Below, one piece after another: positions 26,030-35,215 of a stretch of DNA of 64,000 nt. This DNA is from Halobacillus sp. Marseille-P3879 (lineage in GTDB: Bacteria > Bacillota > Bacilli > Bacillales > Halobacillaceae): NCBI RefSeq assembly GCF_900240285.1, contig NZ_OESS01000001.1, positions 992,001-1,056,000 on the forward strand, read 5' to 3'. Within the stretch, counting starts at the first letter, position 1; every line of letters begins with the position of its first letter. The position numbers and the translations under genes are program-made. The notes beneath the pieces are model-generated. The model saw only the letters and a program-made list of their open reading frames with translations, made no database searches and was not told the origin of the DNA.

Positions 26030-26066
26030 AAGGAACTTCGTAAAAGGAAGTTCCTTTATTTTTTTA
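26030..26066 (+). terminator. Terminator
   Basis: AAGGAACTTC (26030-26039) pairs with GAAGTTCCTT (26048-26057), followed by a T-rich run. Confidence 0.8.
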
Positions 26067-26242
26067 AAAAAAGTTATGAGTTTACCCTTTCGCGTATAAT
26101 GGAGGCAGATATCCTGGTCACCAAAGCAGAGAATAGTTGAATAAGGTTAGATTAACGAAATTTGAATAAGTGTATAAGGCAGTTATATTAATCGAAAAGC
26201 TTTGATATTTGTTCATTGTATGGTGAGGCTTTGCTACCTTAA

Positions 26243-27169
26243 CTAAGGCGTACTTTTAGATCTAAGAAATAACTTTTTTCCATTCTTGATTCGAATTTTT
26301 CTTTGTCTGTGAAAGACTGTTAAGAATGTAGACGTTATGACAAGCATCATCCCCACAATTTGCAACAAACTCAATGAATCTCCAAAAATGAGCACCCCAA
26401 CTAATATGGCCACAATGGGTTCCATTGCTCCCAGGATAGCGGCTTTGCTGGATTCAATATAGCTTAGTCCGAATGTGTATAACGTATAGGCTAAGATCGT
26501 TGATATCACAGCGATTCCAAAAATATTAAGCCATACATCGAGGGATTGAAAAGCTTCTGTTTTTTTCCATATTCCACTTGTAGGAAAGATGAATAAACTC
26601 CCCATCAGCAACGCATATACAGTAATGGTTAAGAAGTTATACTGCCAGCTGATGAGTTTCCCTATCACACTATAAAGGGCACAGAAAAAAGCAGACAATA
26701 ACCCAAGGAGAATACTTGTAATTGGAATGAAACCACTATTTAGAGGTAGTAATTTAATAGCGAGTGAGCAGCCGACAATGGTAAGGATAATGGAAGTGAT
26801 TTTCCGTCGAGTGATTTGTTCTTTAAAAATTAATTTCGATAAAATTGCAACAAACACAGGAGATGTGTAAAGTAATACTACTGCAATGGATAACGAGCTC
26901 TGCTCCATAACAGTAAAATAACACCAATTAAATATGACGATACTTACAACACCTAAACCGATAAAGTGGGGGATGTGCTTTAGTTGAATACGCAGATGCT
27001 TTCGCAGGAATAAACCCATCAAAAGGAGAAGGATAAGGGTTGCACTAGTCAGTCGAATCGTCACAATTTCCCATGCTGTAAAACCATGGCCGTACAAAGA
27101 TTCTACAAATAATCCTGTTAATCCCCAAAAACTTGCTCCAAGAATTGTTATGAGGTAGGCATTCTTCAT
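26243..27169 (-). CDS. EamA/DMT superfamily transporter
   Basis: A 308-residue membrane protein with ten predicted helices in two EamA repeats (about residues 5-138 and 150-290), the second ending in the typical LGAMEPIVAILVGVLIFGD. The family exports amino acids, drugs or other small metabolites. It is a single gene on the minus strand with GAAGGTGAAAG before its ATG. The substrate cannot be predicted. It is distinct from the second EamA gene at 62234. Confidence 0.85.
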   Translation of the reverse strand: MKNAYLITILGASFWGLTGLFVESLYGHGFTAWEIVTIRLTSATLILLLLMGLFLRKHLRIQLKHIPHFIGLGVVSIVIFNWCYFTVMEQSSLSIAVVLLYTSPVFVAILSKLIFKEQITRRKITSIILTIVGCSLAIKLLPLNSGFIPITSILLGLLSAFFCALYSVIGKLISWQYNFLTITVYALLMGSLFIFPTSGIWKKTEAFQSLDVWLNIFGIAVISTILAYTLYTFGLSYIESSKAAILGAMEPIVAILVGVLIFGDSLSLLQIVGMMLVITSTFLTVFHRQRKIRIKNGKKLFLRSKSTP

Positions 27170-27343
27170 ACTTTCACCTTCTTTTCTCTCTTTTTAAAGG
27201 TTTCCGTAAGTTGGCTTTATGTCTTAGTGGATGGCTTAAGCGTAACATACTTTGAGGGAGTCTATGCTTAAATTTACATAAAAACAGTGATTAATAAATG
27301 AAATAGATTTTAAATGGATAAGTAATCAGTTGGAGGAATATAA

Positions 27344-27898
27344 ATGATTGAAGTTAAAGGACGAAAAGTCGTATTAAAGGAAGCTACAGACAAAGCTATT
27401 GATGAATTATATTTTTGGAAATATGAAGATAAGGAACAAGAAGCTAAGAAGTGGAACGGCCCCTACATAATAGAAGAAAAATTATCAAAAGGAGATTACG
27501 AAAAAACATGGAAACAACAGCTAATTACCGCTGTACCTGCTTCTCTGGTTATAACGGCAGACGAAAAAACAATCGGTTATGTTGGAGCCTACTGGGTAGA
27601 TCCGAATACCGATTGGTTAGAAACTGGTATAGTTATTTATGATAAAGCTTATTGGAATGGTGGATACGGCAGTGAGGCCTATAAATTGTGGATTGATTTC
27701 CTTTTCCGCCATACCCATTTACACCGCCTGGGCATGTCGACTTGGTCAGGTAACGTGCGGATGATAAAGGTTGCTGAAAAATTAGGAATGAAAGAAGAAG
27801 CAAGAATAAGAGAAGCAAGAAAAGTAAGCGACCAATACTATGATGCTGTGAAAATGGGGGTTTTACGTAAAGAGTGGGAGGCCTTTCGAACACAGTAA
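27344..27898 (+). CDS. GNAT family N-acetyltransferase (RimJ/RimL type)
   Basis: A 184-residue acetyltransferase_3 type protein. The acetyl-CoA loop region (KAYWNGGYGSEAYKLWIDFL, about residue 105) and the late segment HRLGMSTWSGNVRMIKVAEKLGMKEEARIREA are typical of RimJ/RimL-like enzymes. It probably acetylates an amino group of a protein N-terminus or small molecule. It stands alone, with TTGGAGG before its ATG and a terminator at 28011. Confidence 0.85.
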   Translation: MIEVKGRKVVLKEATDKAIDELYFWKYEDKEQEAKKWNGPYIIEEKLSKGDYEKTWKQQLITAVPASLVITADEKTIGYVGAYWVDPNTDWLETGIVIYDKAYWNGGYGSEAYKLWIDFLFRHTHLHRLGMSTWSGNVRMIKVAEKLGMKEEARIREARKVSDQYYDAVKMGVLRKEWEAFRTQ

Positions 27899-28010
27899 GC
27901 GAATTTCGAGAGTTTGGGGAGACGACTAAGGAAGAGAAGAGTGGTTAAGGTCCGAAGTGGTACCTTTAACTGCCCAGCTGAGTGTTGGGCTGACCAATAA
28001 AATTATCAGT

Positions 28011-28047
28011 AAAAAGCGTAATTCAGTTATACTGGGTTACGCTTTTT
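28011..28047. terminator. Terminator after the GNAT gene
   Basis: AAAAAGCGTAA (28011-28021) pairs with TTACGCTTTTT (28037-28047). The symmetric stem ends in a short T run. The region 27899-28231 holds this hairpin, a smaller GCCCAGC/GTTGGGC dyad at about 27972 and nothing else recognisable. Confidence 0.75.
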
Positions 28048-28231
28048 GCCTGAAAAAGCAGAGAATCATTTCGACGTTCTCTATAAATGTCAGAAAATAT
28101 GTTATTATCATATATAATTTATAAATTTTTTTATAATTGCGAACAAATCTAGTAGATTCTGAAATGGAAGTAGTGAAGGCAGGATTTTTAGATATTAAAC
28201 AGAGATCAATTTTGAAAGGGGATACACGAAG

Positions 28232-30163
28232 TTGCACTCAAAATACCTGGATTTACTGGCCCAGAAATATGATTGTGAAGAAAAAGTAGTCACGGAAATT
28301 ATTAATCTAGAAGCTATTCTTAACCTGCCCAAGGGGACAGAACATTTTGTCAGTGATTTGCACGGAGAGTACCAAGCCTTTCAACATGTGTTAAGAAATG
28401 GGTCGGGAAGAGTTAAAGAGAAAATCAGGGATATTTTTAACGGGGTCATATACGAACATGAAATTAATGAAATGGCGACCCTCGTTTATTATCCTGAAGA
28501 AAAATTACAGCTCATTAAAAATGGTTTTGATAACGATCAAGAATTAAACCAGTGGTATAAAGAAATCATTGAACGTATGATAAGGCTTATTTCTTATTCT
28601 TCATCCAAATATACCCGTTCGAAGTTGCGTAAAGCTTTGCCTGATCAGTTTGCCTATATTATAGAAGAGTTGTTATACAAAACAGAGGAATCAGCCAATA
28701 AGGAACAGTATTACACTAAAATTGTCCAGCAGATTATTTCTCTTGGTCAGGCGGACAAGCTTATTATAGGTCTTGCTTACAGCACACAAAGGTTGGTTGT
28801 TGATCATCTTCATGTCGTGGGAGATATTTATGATCGCGGACCTGAACCTGATAAAATCATGGAAGCGCTTATCAATTATCATTCCGTTGATATTCAATGG
28901 GGAAACCATGACGCTCTATGGATCGGGGCTTTTGCCGGTTCTAAAGTTTGTCTCGCTAATATTATTCGGATCTGTGCCCGTTACGACAACTTAGATATTA
29001 TTGAAGATGTGTATGGAATCAATCTTAGACCGCTTCTGAACCTGGCGGAAAAATACTATGAGGAAAACCCTGCCTTCAGACCGAAAATTCACTCAGATAA
29101 AAAGATATCCGACCATGAAGTATCACAAATTACGAAAATTCATCAAGCCATTGCCATGATTCAGTTCAAGCTCGAAAGTCCGATCATCAAGAGACGACCG
29201 AACTTTAACATGTCAGAAAGGCTTCTGCTTGAGAAGGTTGATTATGATAAAAATGAAATCACGCTTAACGGAAAAACTTACCCGCTGGAAAACAGCTGTT
29301 TTGCCACGGTGAATCCCGAACAGCCTGATGAACTGTTAGAGGAAGAAGAGCAAGTGATAGATAAGCTGTTATTTTCAATCCAGCATTCAGAAAAGCTGGC
29401 CAGACATATGAAATTTCTTATGAAAAAAGGCAGCCTATATTTAAAATATAATGGAAATTTATTAATCCATGGGTGTATTCCTTTGGATGAAAAAGGTAAT
29501 ATGGAAAAAATGAAGATTGAAGATAAAACTTATGGAGGCCGTGATTTACTTGATGTTTTCGAATACTATTTACGGCATGCTTTTGCTCATCCAGAAGAAA
29601 CAGATGATCTTGCGACAGATATGGTCTGGTACTTATGGACAGGAGAATACTCATCACTCTTTGGGAAAAGAGCAATGACTACCTTTGAAAGGTATTTTAT
29701 TAAAGACAAGGAAACCCATAAAGAGAAAAAGAATCCATATTACTATTTACGTGAAAATGAGGAAACCTGCCGCAGTCTCCTGAAAGAATTTGATATGGAT
29801 CCTGATCAGGGCCATATCATAAACGGCCATACCCCCGTTAAGGAAATTGAAGGAGAGAATCCAATTAAAGCAGATGGAAAGATGATCGTCATTGATGGTG
29901 GTTTTTCCAAAGCTTATCAATCTACAACAGGAATTGCTGGATATACTTTATTATATAATTCCTATGGCATGCAGCTGGTCGCCCATAAACAATTCAACTC
30001 CAAAGAAGAGGTGCTGTCAAATGGAACAGATGTATTATCAGTAAAAAGATTGGTGGATAAAGAGCTGGAAAGAAAAAAGGTTTCCGAAACGAATGTGGGA
30101 GAAGAATTGTTGCAGGAAGTCTCTATTTTAAATCGCTTGATGGAATATCGCTATGTGAAATGA
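28232..30163 (+). CDS. fbp: Fructose-1,6-bisphosphatase, class III
   Basis: A 643-residue class III FBPase, the Firmicutes-specific manganese-dependent enzyme of gluconeogenesis. The metallophosphatase motifs are present: [10 protein letters not shown] (about residue 42), [12 protein letters not shown] (about 195) and GNHDALWIG (about 226), with a C-terminal INGHTPVKE. Length matches B. subtilis Fbp (671, slightly shorter). The start is a TTG at 28232 behind GAAAGGGGAT. It removes the 1-phosphate from fructose-1,6-bisphosphate in the cytoplasm. An AraC gene follows after 32 bases and may share its transcript. Confidence 0.95.
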   Translation: MHSKYLDLLAQKYDCEEKVVTEIINLEAILNLPKGTEHFVSDLHGEYQAFQHVLRNGSGRVKEKIRDIFNGVIYEHEINEMATLVYYPEEKLQLIKNGFDNDQELNQWYKEIIERMIRLISYSSSKYTRSKLRKALPDQFAYIIEELLYKTEESANKEQYYTKIVQQIISLGQADKLIIGLAYSTQRLVVDHLHVVGDIYDRGPEPDKIMEALINYHSVDIQWGNHDALWIGAFAGSKVCLANIIRICARYDNLDIIEDVYGINLRPLLNLAEKYYEENPAFRPKIHSDKKISDHEVSQITKIHQAIAMIQFKLESPIIKRRPNFNMSERLLLEKVDYDKNEITLNGKTYPLENSCFATVNPEQPDELLEEEEQVIDKLLFSIQHSEKLARHMKFLMKKGSLYLKYNGNLLIHGCIPLDEKGNMEKMKIEDKTYGGRDLLDVFEYYLRHAFAHPEETDDLATDMVWYLWTGEYSSLFGKRAMTTFERYFIKDKETHKEKKNPYYYLRENEETCRSLLKEFDMDPDQGHIINGHTPVKEIEGENPIKADGKMIVIDGGFSKAYQSTTGIAGYTLLYNSYGMQLVAHKQFNSKEEVLSNGTDVLSVKRLVDKELERKKVSETNVGEELLQEVSILNRLMEYRYVK

Positions 30164-30195
30164 AACACACTTCTTAAGACGAGAAGGAGCTTGAT

Positions 30196-31050
30196 ATGCC
30201 AACATCCATGCTGGAAGGGCAAAGCCGGTTTAATTTGAATTATTGTGACGATAAGAAAACGGCCAATGCGTTCCATTCTCATCTGGAATATGAGATTTAT
30301 TATTTTCATAAAGGCAGCTGCCGTTATTTAATTGGTGATAAAATTTATTTACTTTCTCCCGGGGATGTCATTATAATGGATGGCTTAACTTTACATCGGC
30401 CGAGAGTCTTTGAACGGGAAGAGTATGTCCGTTCCACCATCCACTTTGAGTCTGACTATTTCAAGGAAATTCTTAGCGCCATGAATATGGAAGAGCTGCT
30501 GAGGCCATTCTCTTCTTTAAAGTCCCATTGCATAAATTTAGAAAGTCAGGATCGTGCTGATTTCGAAGCCGTTCTTAAGAGGATGGATGAACATAATATC
30601 AAGAAGGAGAATCCTATCTCAGGGTACCGTTTTCAACTTGCTTTCATAGAATTACTCACTCTATTATACTCGTTCCTTAAAAGAGAAATAGATGAGAAGA
30701 GCGAGGGTGAGAAAGGATCCCCGGGGCAGATGGATTATGTGCAGAGGGTCGTTTCTTATATTGAGCATCACTATATGGAAGATTTAAGTATGGAGAAATT
30801 GGAAATTGAATTACATTTGAACAGGTTTTACTTATCAAAAATGTTTAAAAAGGTTACAGGTTTTACTATATTTAATTACTTATATCAAAGAAGGATCAAC
30901 CAGGCAAAAATCGATTTTCTTGTGCATCCTGACCGTAGTGTGACAGAAGTCAGCTTCCTTATTGGCTTTAAACATCCTGCTCACTTTAGTCGCGTATTCA
31001 AGAAGTTGACGGGCATGACTCCTGAACAGTATAAGAAAAGCTTAGGGTGA
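30196..31050 (+). CDS. AraC family regulator with cupin sensor domain
   Basis: A 284-residue regulator. The N-terminal half (about 20-150) is a cupin-like AraC_binding domain (FHSHLEYEIYYFHKGSCRYL, about residue 25). The C-terminal half (about 185-284) has the two AraC helix-turn-helix motifs, the second ending FKHPAHFSRVFKKLTGMTPEQYK. A strong terminator separates it from the isomerase/dehydrogenase cluster at 31191, which it may nonetheless control as the nearest sugar operon. The inducing sugar is unknown. Confidence 0.87.
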   Translation: MPTSMLEGQSRFNLNYCDDKKTANAFHSHLEYEIYYFHKGSCRYLIGDKIYLLSPGDVIIMDGLTLHRPRVFEREEYVRSTIHFESDYFKEILSAMNMEELLRPFSSLKSHCINLESQDRADFEAVLKRMDEHNIKKENPISGYRFQLAFIELLTLLYSFLKREIDEKSEGEKGSPGQMDYVQRVVSYIEHHYMEDLSMEKLEIELHLNRFYLSKMFKKVTGFTIFNYLYQRRINQAKIDFLVHPDRSVTEVSFLIGFKHPAHFSRVFKKLTGMTPEQYKKSLG

Positions 31051-31100
31051 TGTTGCTTCTTTCTTTAAATTAGGAAATTACACAATCAGAGTTAAATGGG

Positions 31101-31147
31101 AAGATGTATTGGCTAATGGGAGAAAAGCCAATACATCTTTTTTTTAT
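31101..31147 (+). terminator. Strong terminator of the AraC gene
   Basis: GATGTATTGGCT (31103-31114) pairs perfectly with AGCCAATACATC (31126-31137), followed by eight or more T. Confidence 0.88.
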
Positions 31148-31190
31148 TATGGTGGAAAATGAATACTTCAGTTAGGAGTGGTGGGAAGGC

Positions 31191-32039
31191 ATGAAATTCT
31201 CAGTTTTTACGGTTATGACACCGGATTTGAAGCCTGAAGAATTAGTATCATCTCTCCGGGCGTTTGGGTATGACGGAGTGGAATGGCGTTGTACCCCTAT
31301 TCCGGAAAAAGTGAAGAGAAATCAGCCAAGTTACTGGGGGAATAACTTATCTACCCTTGATCCAAGAAACACAGATGACGAATTAAAAAGCTTTTACACG
31401 GGTTCAATGAACAGTGAGATAGAAGTCGTTAGTGTAACGCCTTATTTAACATGTGGAGATTTGCAGGAAACCGAGCGCATATTACAGATTGCAAACAAAA
31501 TAGGAGCCGGTTCCATTAGGCTTGGGGTACCGCAGTATAATCGGACATTCCACTATAATGATCTCTTTGACCAGGCAGTTCATTATTTATATGAATGTGA
31601 ACAGTTATGTAAGCAGTATGATGTGAAAGGCCTGGTGGAAACACATCACAATACTATTGCCGCCAGTGCAAGTTCAGCCTATCGGTTAGTAAGTCCTTTT
31701 AGTCCTGACCACATCGGTGTATTGTATGATCCTGGAAATATGGTCATAGAAGGCCATGAAAATTATCGGCTTGGGATGGAACTATTAGGTCCCTATTTAG
31801 CGCATGTCCATGCGAAGAATGCGGCCTGGGTGCCTGTTGAGAAAAACGAGGAACCGCTCAAATGGGAGTCACAATGGACCTCACTTCCAGAAGGATTCGT
31901 AAAATGGGAGGAAGTCATTAAAGATTTAAAAGCCGTAGGATACGATGGATTTATTGGGATGGAGGACTTCAGTGGAAAGTACGAAACGAAGGAAGCTTTA
32001 CAACGTAATTTAGCCTATTTTAAACAATTATTAAGTTAA
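31191..32039 (+). CDS. Sugar phosphate isomerase/epimerase, TIM-barrel (AP endonuclease 2 fold)
   Basis: A 282-residue protein of the xylose-isomerase-like TIM-barrel family (IolE/IolI/YcjR type). Metal-ligand-like residues appear in order: the Glu of VETHHN (about 152), the Asp/His region LYDPGNMVIEGHE (about 182), HVHAKNA (about 205) and the terminal Glu of GMEDFSG (about 262). It is the first gene of a three-gene cluster with two Gfo/Idh/MocA dehydrogenases, a set typical of inositol, glucoside-3-dehydrogenation or rare-sugar breakdown. The exact sugar is not evident. Confidence 0.82.
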   Translation: MKFSVFTVMTPDLKPEELVSSLRAFGYDGVEWRCTPIPEKVKRNQPSYWGNNLSTLDPRNTDDELKSFYTGSMNSEIEVVSVTPYLTCGDLQETERILQIANKIGAGSIRLGVPQYNRTFHYNDLFDQAVHYLYECEQLCKQYDVKGLVETHHNTIAASASSAYRLVSPFSPDHIGVLYDPGNMVIEGHENYRLGMELLGPYLAHVHAKNAAWVPVEKNEEPLKWESQWTSLPEGFVKWEEVIKDLKAVGYDGFIGMEDFSGKYETKEALQRNLAYFKQLLS

Positions 32040-32075
32040 GAACAGCTGAATCCTAAACAAAAGGAGAGACTGGAA

Positions 32076-33236
32076 ATGAGTAAAGTCCGGATCGGAATTA
32101 TAGGAATGGGGAACATGGGGACCTCTCATGCTGCATATCTGCTCAATGGAGAAATTGACGGAGCAGAACTAACCGCAGTCATGGACGTACGAAAAGAAAG
32201 GATTCAAGAGATTCAAGAAAAGATGGGAGAAAAAGTCAAAGTATTTAATGATGCGGATGCCTTTTTTGAATCAGGTTCCATTGATGCTGTTTTGATTGCA
32301 ACTCCCCATTACGATCACCCGCCGCTGGCTATTAAAGCTTTTCGTCATGGGATCCATGTGTTATGTGAAAAGCCTGCGGGTGTGTATACAAAACAAGTGC
32401 GTGAGATGAATGAAGCGGAAAAATCCAGTAAACTTATTTTCTCAGTGATGTACAATCAGAGAACCAATCCACTGTATCAAAAAATACGGGACCTGATTCT
32501 GACAAATGAATTGGGCGATATACGCCGGGTGAACTGGATCATAACCAGCTGGTACCGGTCACAAAGCTATTATGACTCAGGAGGATGGAGAGCCACCTGG
32601 TCAGGAGAAGGCGGAGGTGTATTAATTAATCAATGTCCCCACCAGCTTGATTTGTGGCAATGGATGACGAACATGATGCCAACCCGAGTCAGAGCGTTTT
32701 GTTATTTTGGCAAGTATCGGGAGATAGAAGTGGAAGATGATGTCACAGCCTTTGCAGAGTATGAAAATGGAGCTACAGGAGTCTTTATTACGTCCACAGG
32801 AGAAGCGCCAGGAACGAATAGACTGGAGATTTCCGGGGATCGAGGGAAACTAGTAGCTGAAGAAAATAAACTAACCTTTTGGAGACTGCGAGTACCAGAA
32901 TCTGAATTTAATAAAGTCTATAAAGGCGGATTCGGAAGCCCTGAGACATGGAAATGTGAAATTCCTGTTCATGGTGTCGAAACGGGACATAAAGGAATTA
33001 CCCAAAATTTTATAAATGCGATTCAAAAAGGTACACCTCTTCTCTCCCCCGGGGAAACAGGGATAAATGGTGTGGCTCTTTCCAATGCTATACAACTATC
33101 AACGTGGGAGGATAATTGGGTGAATTTCCCGCTGGATGAAGAGCTCTATCTAAAGCATTTACAAGCTAGAATAAAAAGTTCGACGATGGTAAAGGAAGAA
33201 AAAAATGTTTTGTTTAACGTCGAGGGTTCCCATTAA
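32076..33236 (+). CDS. Gfo/Idh/MocA family oxidoreductase, first
   Basis: A 386-residue NAD(P)-dependent sugar dehydrogenase. The Rossmann fold begins GIIGMGNMGTSHA (about residue 6); the catalytic lysine motif HVLCEKPAGVY lies at about residue 93, followed by the C-terminal alpha/beta substrate domain with INQCPHQLDLWQW (about 188). AAAGGAGAG precedes the ATG, 36 bases after the isomerase stop. Together with the isomerase it should oxidise and rearrange a polyol or sugar in the cytoplasm. No transporter gene accompanies the cluster. Confidence 0.87.
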   Translation: MSKVRIGIIGMGNMGTSHAAYLLNGEIDGAELTAVMDVRKERIQEIQEKMGEKVKVFNDADAFFESGSIDAVLIATPHYDHPPLAIKAFRHGIHVLCEKPAGVYTKQVREMNEAEKSSKLIFSVMYNQRTNPLYQKIRDLILTNELGDIRRVNWIITSWYRSQSYYDSGGWRATWSGEGGGVLINQCPHQLDLWQWMTNMMPTRVRAFCYFGKYREIEVEDDVTAFAEYENGATGVFITSTGEAPGTNRLEISGDRGKLVAEENKLTFWRLRVPESEFNKVYKGGFGSPETWKCEIPVHGVETGHKGITQNFINAIQKGTPLLSPGETGINGVALSNAIQLSTWEDNWVNFPLDEELYLKHLQARIKSSTMVKEEKNVLFNVEGSH

Positions 33237-33265
33237 ACGAGCCAACATACAGGAGGGGTTGTGAC

Positions 33266-34342
33266 ATGGATAAAAATGACGGAATGAACTATTCTCCAAA
33301 AGGAAAACCGAATAAAGTCGTCAGCGAAGGGGAGTTTGTTTTTGCGGCGATCGCTTTAGAGCATGGTCATATCTATGGCATGTGCAATGGACTAATCGAA
33401 GCCGGGGCCACTCTAAAGTGGGTATACGATCCGGATGCTGAAAAAGTCCAGCAGTTTGTTGAAGCATTTCCACAAGTTAAAGTTGCTTCTTCAGAAGAAG
33501 AGGTTATGAATGATTTAGAAATCCAATTAATTGCGGGTGCAGCCATCCCTTCCAAGCGGTGCGAACTCGGGCTGAGAGTCATGGATCATGGGAAAGACTA
33601 CTTCACGGATAAAACACCATTTACAACCCTTGGGCAGTTAGAACAAGCCAGAAGGAAAGTTCAAGAAACAGGACGGAAATACATGGTCTATTATAGTGAA
33701 AGGTTACATGTAGAAAGTGCTGTTTTTGCCGGCCAGTTAATTGAACAAGGGGGGATAGGCAGAGTGATTCAAGTCACAGGCTTCGGTCCTCATCGGTTAA
33801 ATGCGTCTGGTCGGCCAGATTGGTTTTTTAAAAAAGAGTTCTACGGGGGGATACTCTGTGATATAGGAAGTCATCAAATCGAACAGTTCCTCTATTACGC
33901 TGCTTGTGAAGATGCCATAGTGGTCCACAGTAAAGTGGCCAATTACCGCTGGAAAGAAGAATATCCCGAACTTGAAGACTACGGGGACGCCACATTAATA
34001 GGTGATAATGGAGCTACACAATATTTCAGGGTGGACTGGTTCACACCTTCTGGTTTAAGTACCTGGGGAGATGGACGAACGTTCATCGTAGGCACGGATG
34101 GATTTATTGAAATCCGGAAGTATGTAGAGATTGCCAGAGATACTGGTTCTGATCACTTGTATCTAGTGAATAGTGAAGGGGAAAAACACTTTTCATTAGA
34201 GGGAAAAGTAGGCTACCCTTTTTTTGGAGAATTGATTCTAGATTGCATTCATCGGACTGAAAATGCGATGACCCAGGCTCATGCCTTTAAAGCTGCGGAG
34301 CTGTGTCTTAAGGCTCAGGATATGGCTGAAAGGATCGAATAA
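33266..34342 (+). CDS. Gfo/Idh/MocA family oxidoreductase, second, with altered EKP motif
   Basis: A 358-residue relative of the preceding enzyme. The N-terminal nucleotide-binding region is less canonical (FAAIALEHGHIYGMCNGLIE, about residue 26), and the usual EKP motif is replaced by DKTPF (about residue 114), keeping the lysine. The C-terminal half has CDIGSHQIEQFLYYA (about 202), as in the family. It may be a partner subunit or act on a modified product. It is the last gene of the cluster, followed by a terminator at 34341. Confidence 0.83.
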   Translation: MDKNDGMNYSPKGKPNKVVSEGEFVFAAIALEHGHIYGMCNGLIEAGATLKWVYDPDAEKVQQFVEAFPQVKVASSEEEVMNDLEIQLIAGAAIPSKRCELGLRVMDHGKDYFTDKTPFTTLGQLEQARRKVQETGRKYMVYYSERLHVESAVFAGQLIEQGGIGRVIQVTGFGPHRLNASGRPDWFFKKEFYGGILCDIGSHQIEQFLYYAACEDAIVVHSKVANYRWKEEYPELEDYGDATLIGDNGATQYFRVDWFTPSGLSTWGDGRTFIVGTDGFIEIRKYVEIARDTGSDHLYLVNSEGEKHFSLEGKVGYPFFGELILDCIHRTENAMTQAHAFKAAELCLKAQDMAERIE

Positions 34343-34370
34343 AATCCGGTAAAAACGTCCGGATTTTAAC
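34341..34370 (+). terminator. Terminator of the sugar cluster
   Basis: AAAATCCGG (34341-34349) and CCGGATTTT (34359-34367) form a nine-pair stem overlapping the last gene's stop codon region. Confidence 0.7.
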
Positions 34371-34490
34371 GATTGTACGGTTACCTGACTTTATTACAGG
34401 ATTTACGTGACGGATGACTCCGGCAGGATAGGGCGTAAAAGAGCAGAACCTTTGTTGATTTTGCTCTATTTTACTCAGGTACGTTAACCG

Positions 34491-34511
34491 ATAAAGAATA
34501 AAGTTGACAAT
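34491..34511. promoter_or_regulatory. Candidate BirA (biotin repressor) box overlapping a promoter
   Basis: GTTAACC (34493-34499) and GTTGACA (34503-34509) are BirA-like half-sites; the second overlaps a -35 box TTGACA (34504-34509). The half-site spacing is shorter than in the best-studied Bacillus sites, so the exact register is unsure. The position before bioY and the known BirA control of B. subtilis yhfUTS support it. Confidence 0.45.
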
Positions 34512-34569
34512 AAATATATAAATAAGGTACCCTTCATTCATACATACCATGAAAAAGTAGGTGCCGAGA

Positions 34570-35148
34570 ATGAAGTTAAAAACAATGGTTTATGCGGCTT
34601 TATTTGCTGCGATTATGGGAGCGTTAGGACTGCTGCCTCCAATCGTGACGCCTTTTACGCCTGTCCCGATTACCGCCCAAACCTTAGGAGTTATGCTGGC
34701 TGGATCAATTTTAGGGGCGAAACGGGGCGGTTTAAGTCTGCTTCTTTTTGTGTTACTTGTAACGTTTGGGGCTCCGCTGCTTGCTGGAGGCAGGGGAGGT
34801 CTCGGGGTTTTATTCGGTCCGTCCGGCGGCTATATTCTATCCTATCCGATTGCGGCTTATCTCATAGGATTTCTCGTTGAACGTTTCTGGAACAAGCTGA
34901 ATCTTGGATTGTATATCGCCATTAATATCATCGGGGGGATTCTCTTCGTATATGCATGCGGGGTGACTTACTTGTCTTTCATCACGGAAACTCCATGGAC
35001 AAAAGCCATGTGGGCTGCTTTTGTTTTTATTCCTGGTGATTTAGTGAAGGTGGTAGTCGCGTCCTTGCTTGCTGGACAGATCAACCGGGTTTACCCAATC
35101 ATGGATACAGCGAAAAAACGGTCAAACAAAATTACGAACGTGGCTTAA
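34570..35148 (+). CDS. bioY: Biotin transporter BioY
   Basis: A 192-residue BioY protein, the substrate-binding S component of a biotin ECF transporter, with about six hydrophobic helices. Diagnostic segments are PPIVTPFTPVPITAQTLGVM (about residue 22) and FGPSGGYILSYPIAAYLIGF (about 83). The ATG at 34570 follows AGGTG; an in-frame GTG at 34561 is an alternative. No EcfA or EcfT gene is nearby, so it uses shared components or acts alone. The order bioY, acyl-CoA ligase, thiolase equals B. subtilis yhfU-yhfT-yhfS. Confidence 0.93.
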   Translation: MKLKTMVYAALFAAIMGALGLLPPIVTPFTPVPITAQTLGVMLAGSILGAKRGGLSLLLFVLLVTFGAPLLAGGRGGLGVLFGPSGGYILSYPIAAYLIGFLVERFWNKLNLGLYIAINIIGGILFVYACGVTYLSFITETPWTKAMWAAFVFIPGDLVKVVVASLLAGQINRVYPIMDTAKKRSNKITNVA

Positions 35149-35153
35149 AATCG

Positions 35154-35186
35154 AGGTTTGCCTGTATGATGGCAAGCCTTTTTTCA
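35154..35186 (+). terminator. Terminator or attenuator between bioY and the ligase gene
   Basis: AGGTTTGCC (35154-35162) pairs with GGCAAGCCT (35171-35179) and six T follow. It lies inside the operon, so the ligase and thiolase may be transcribed less than bioY or only by readthrough. Confidence 0.7.
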
Positions 35187-35215
35187 ACAATAAGAAAGCC
35201 GGTGAGGTGAAGGGA

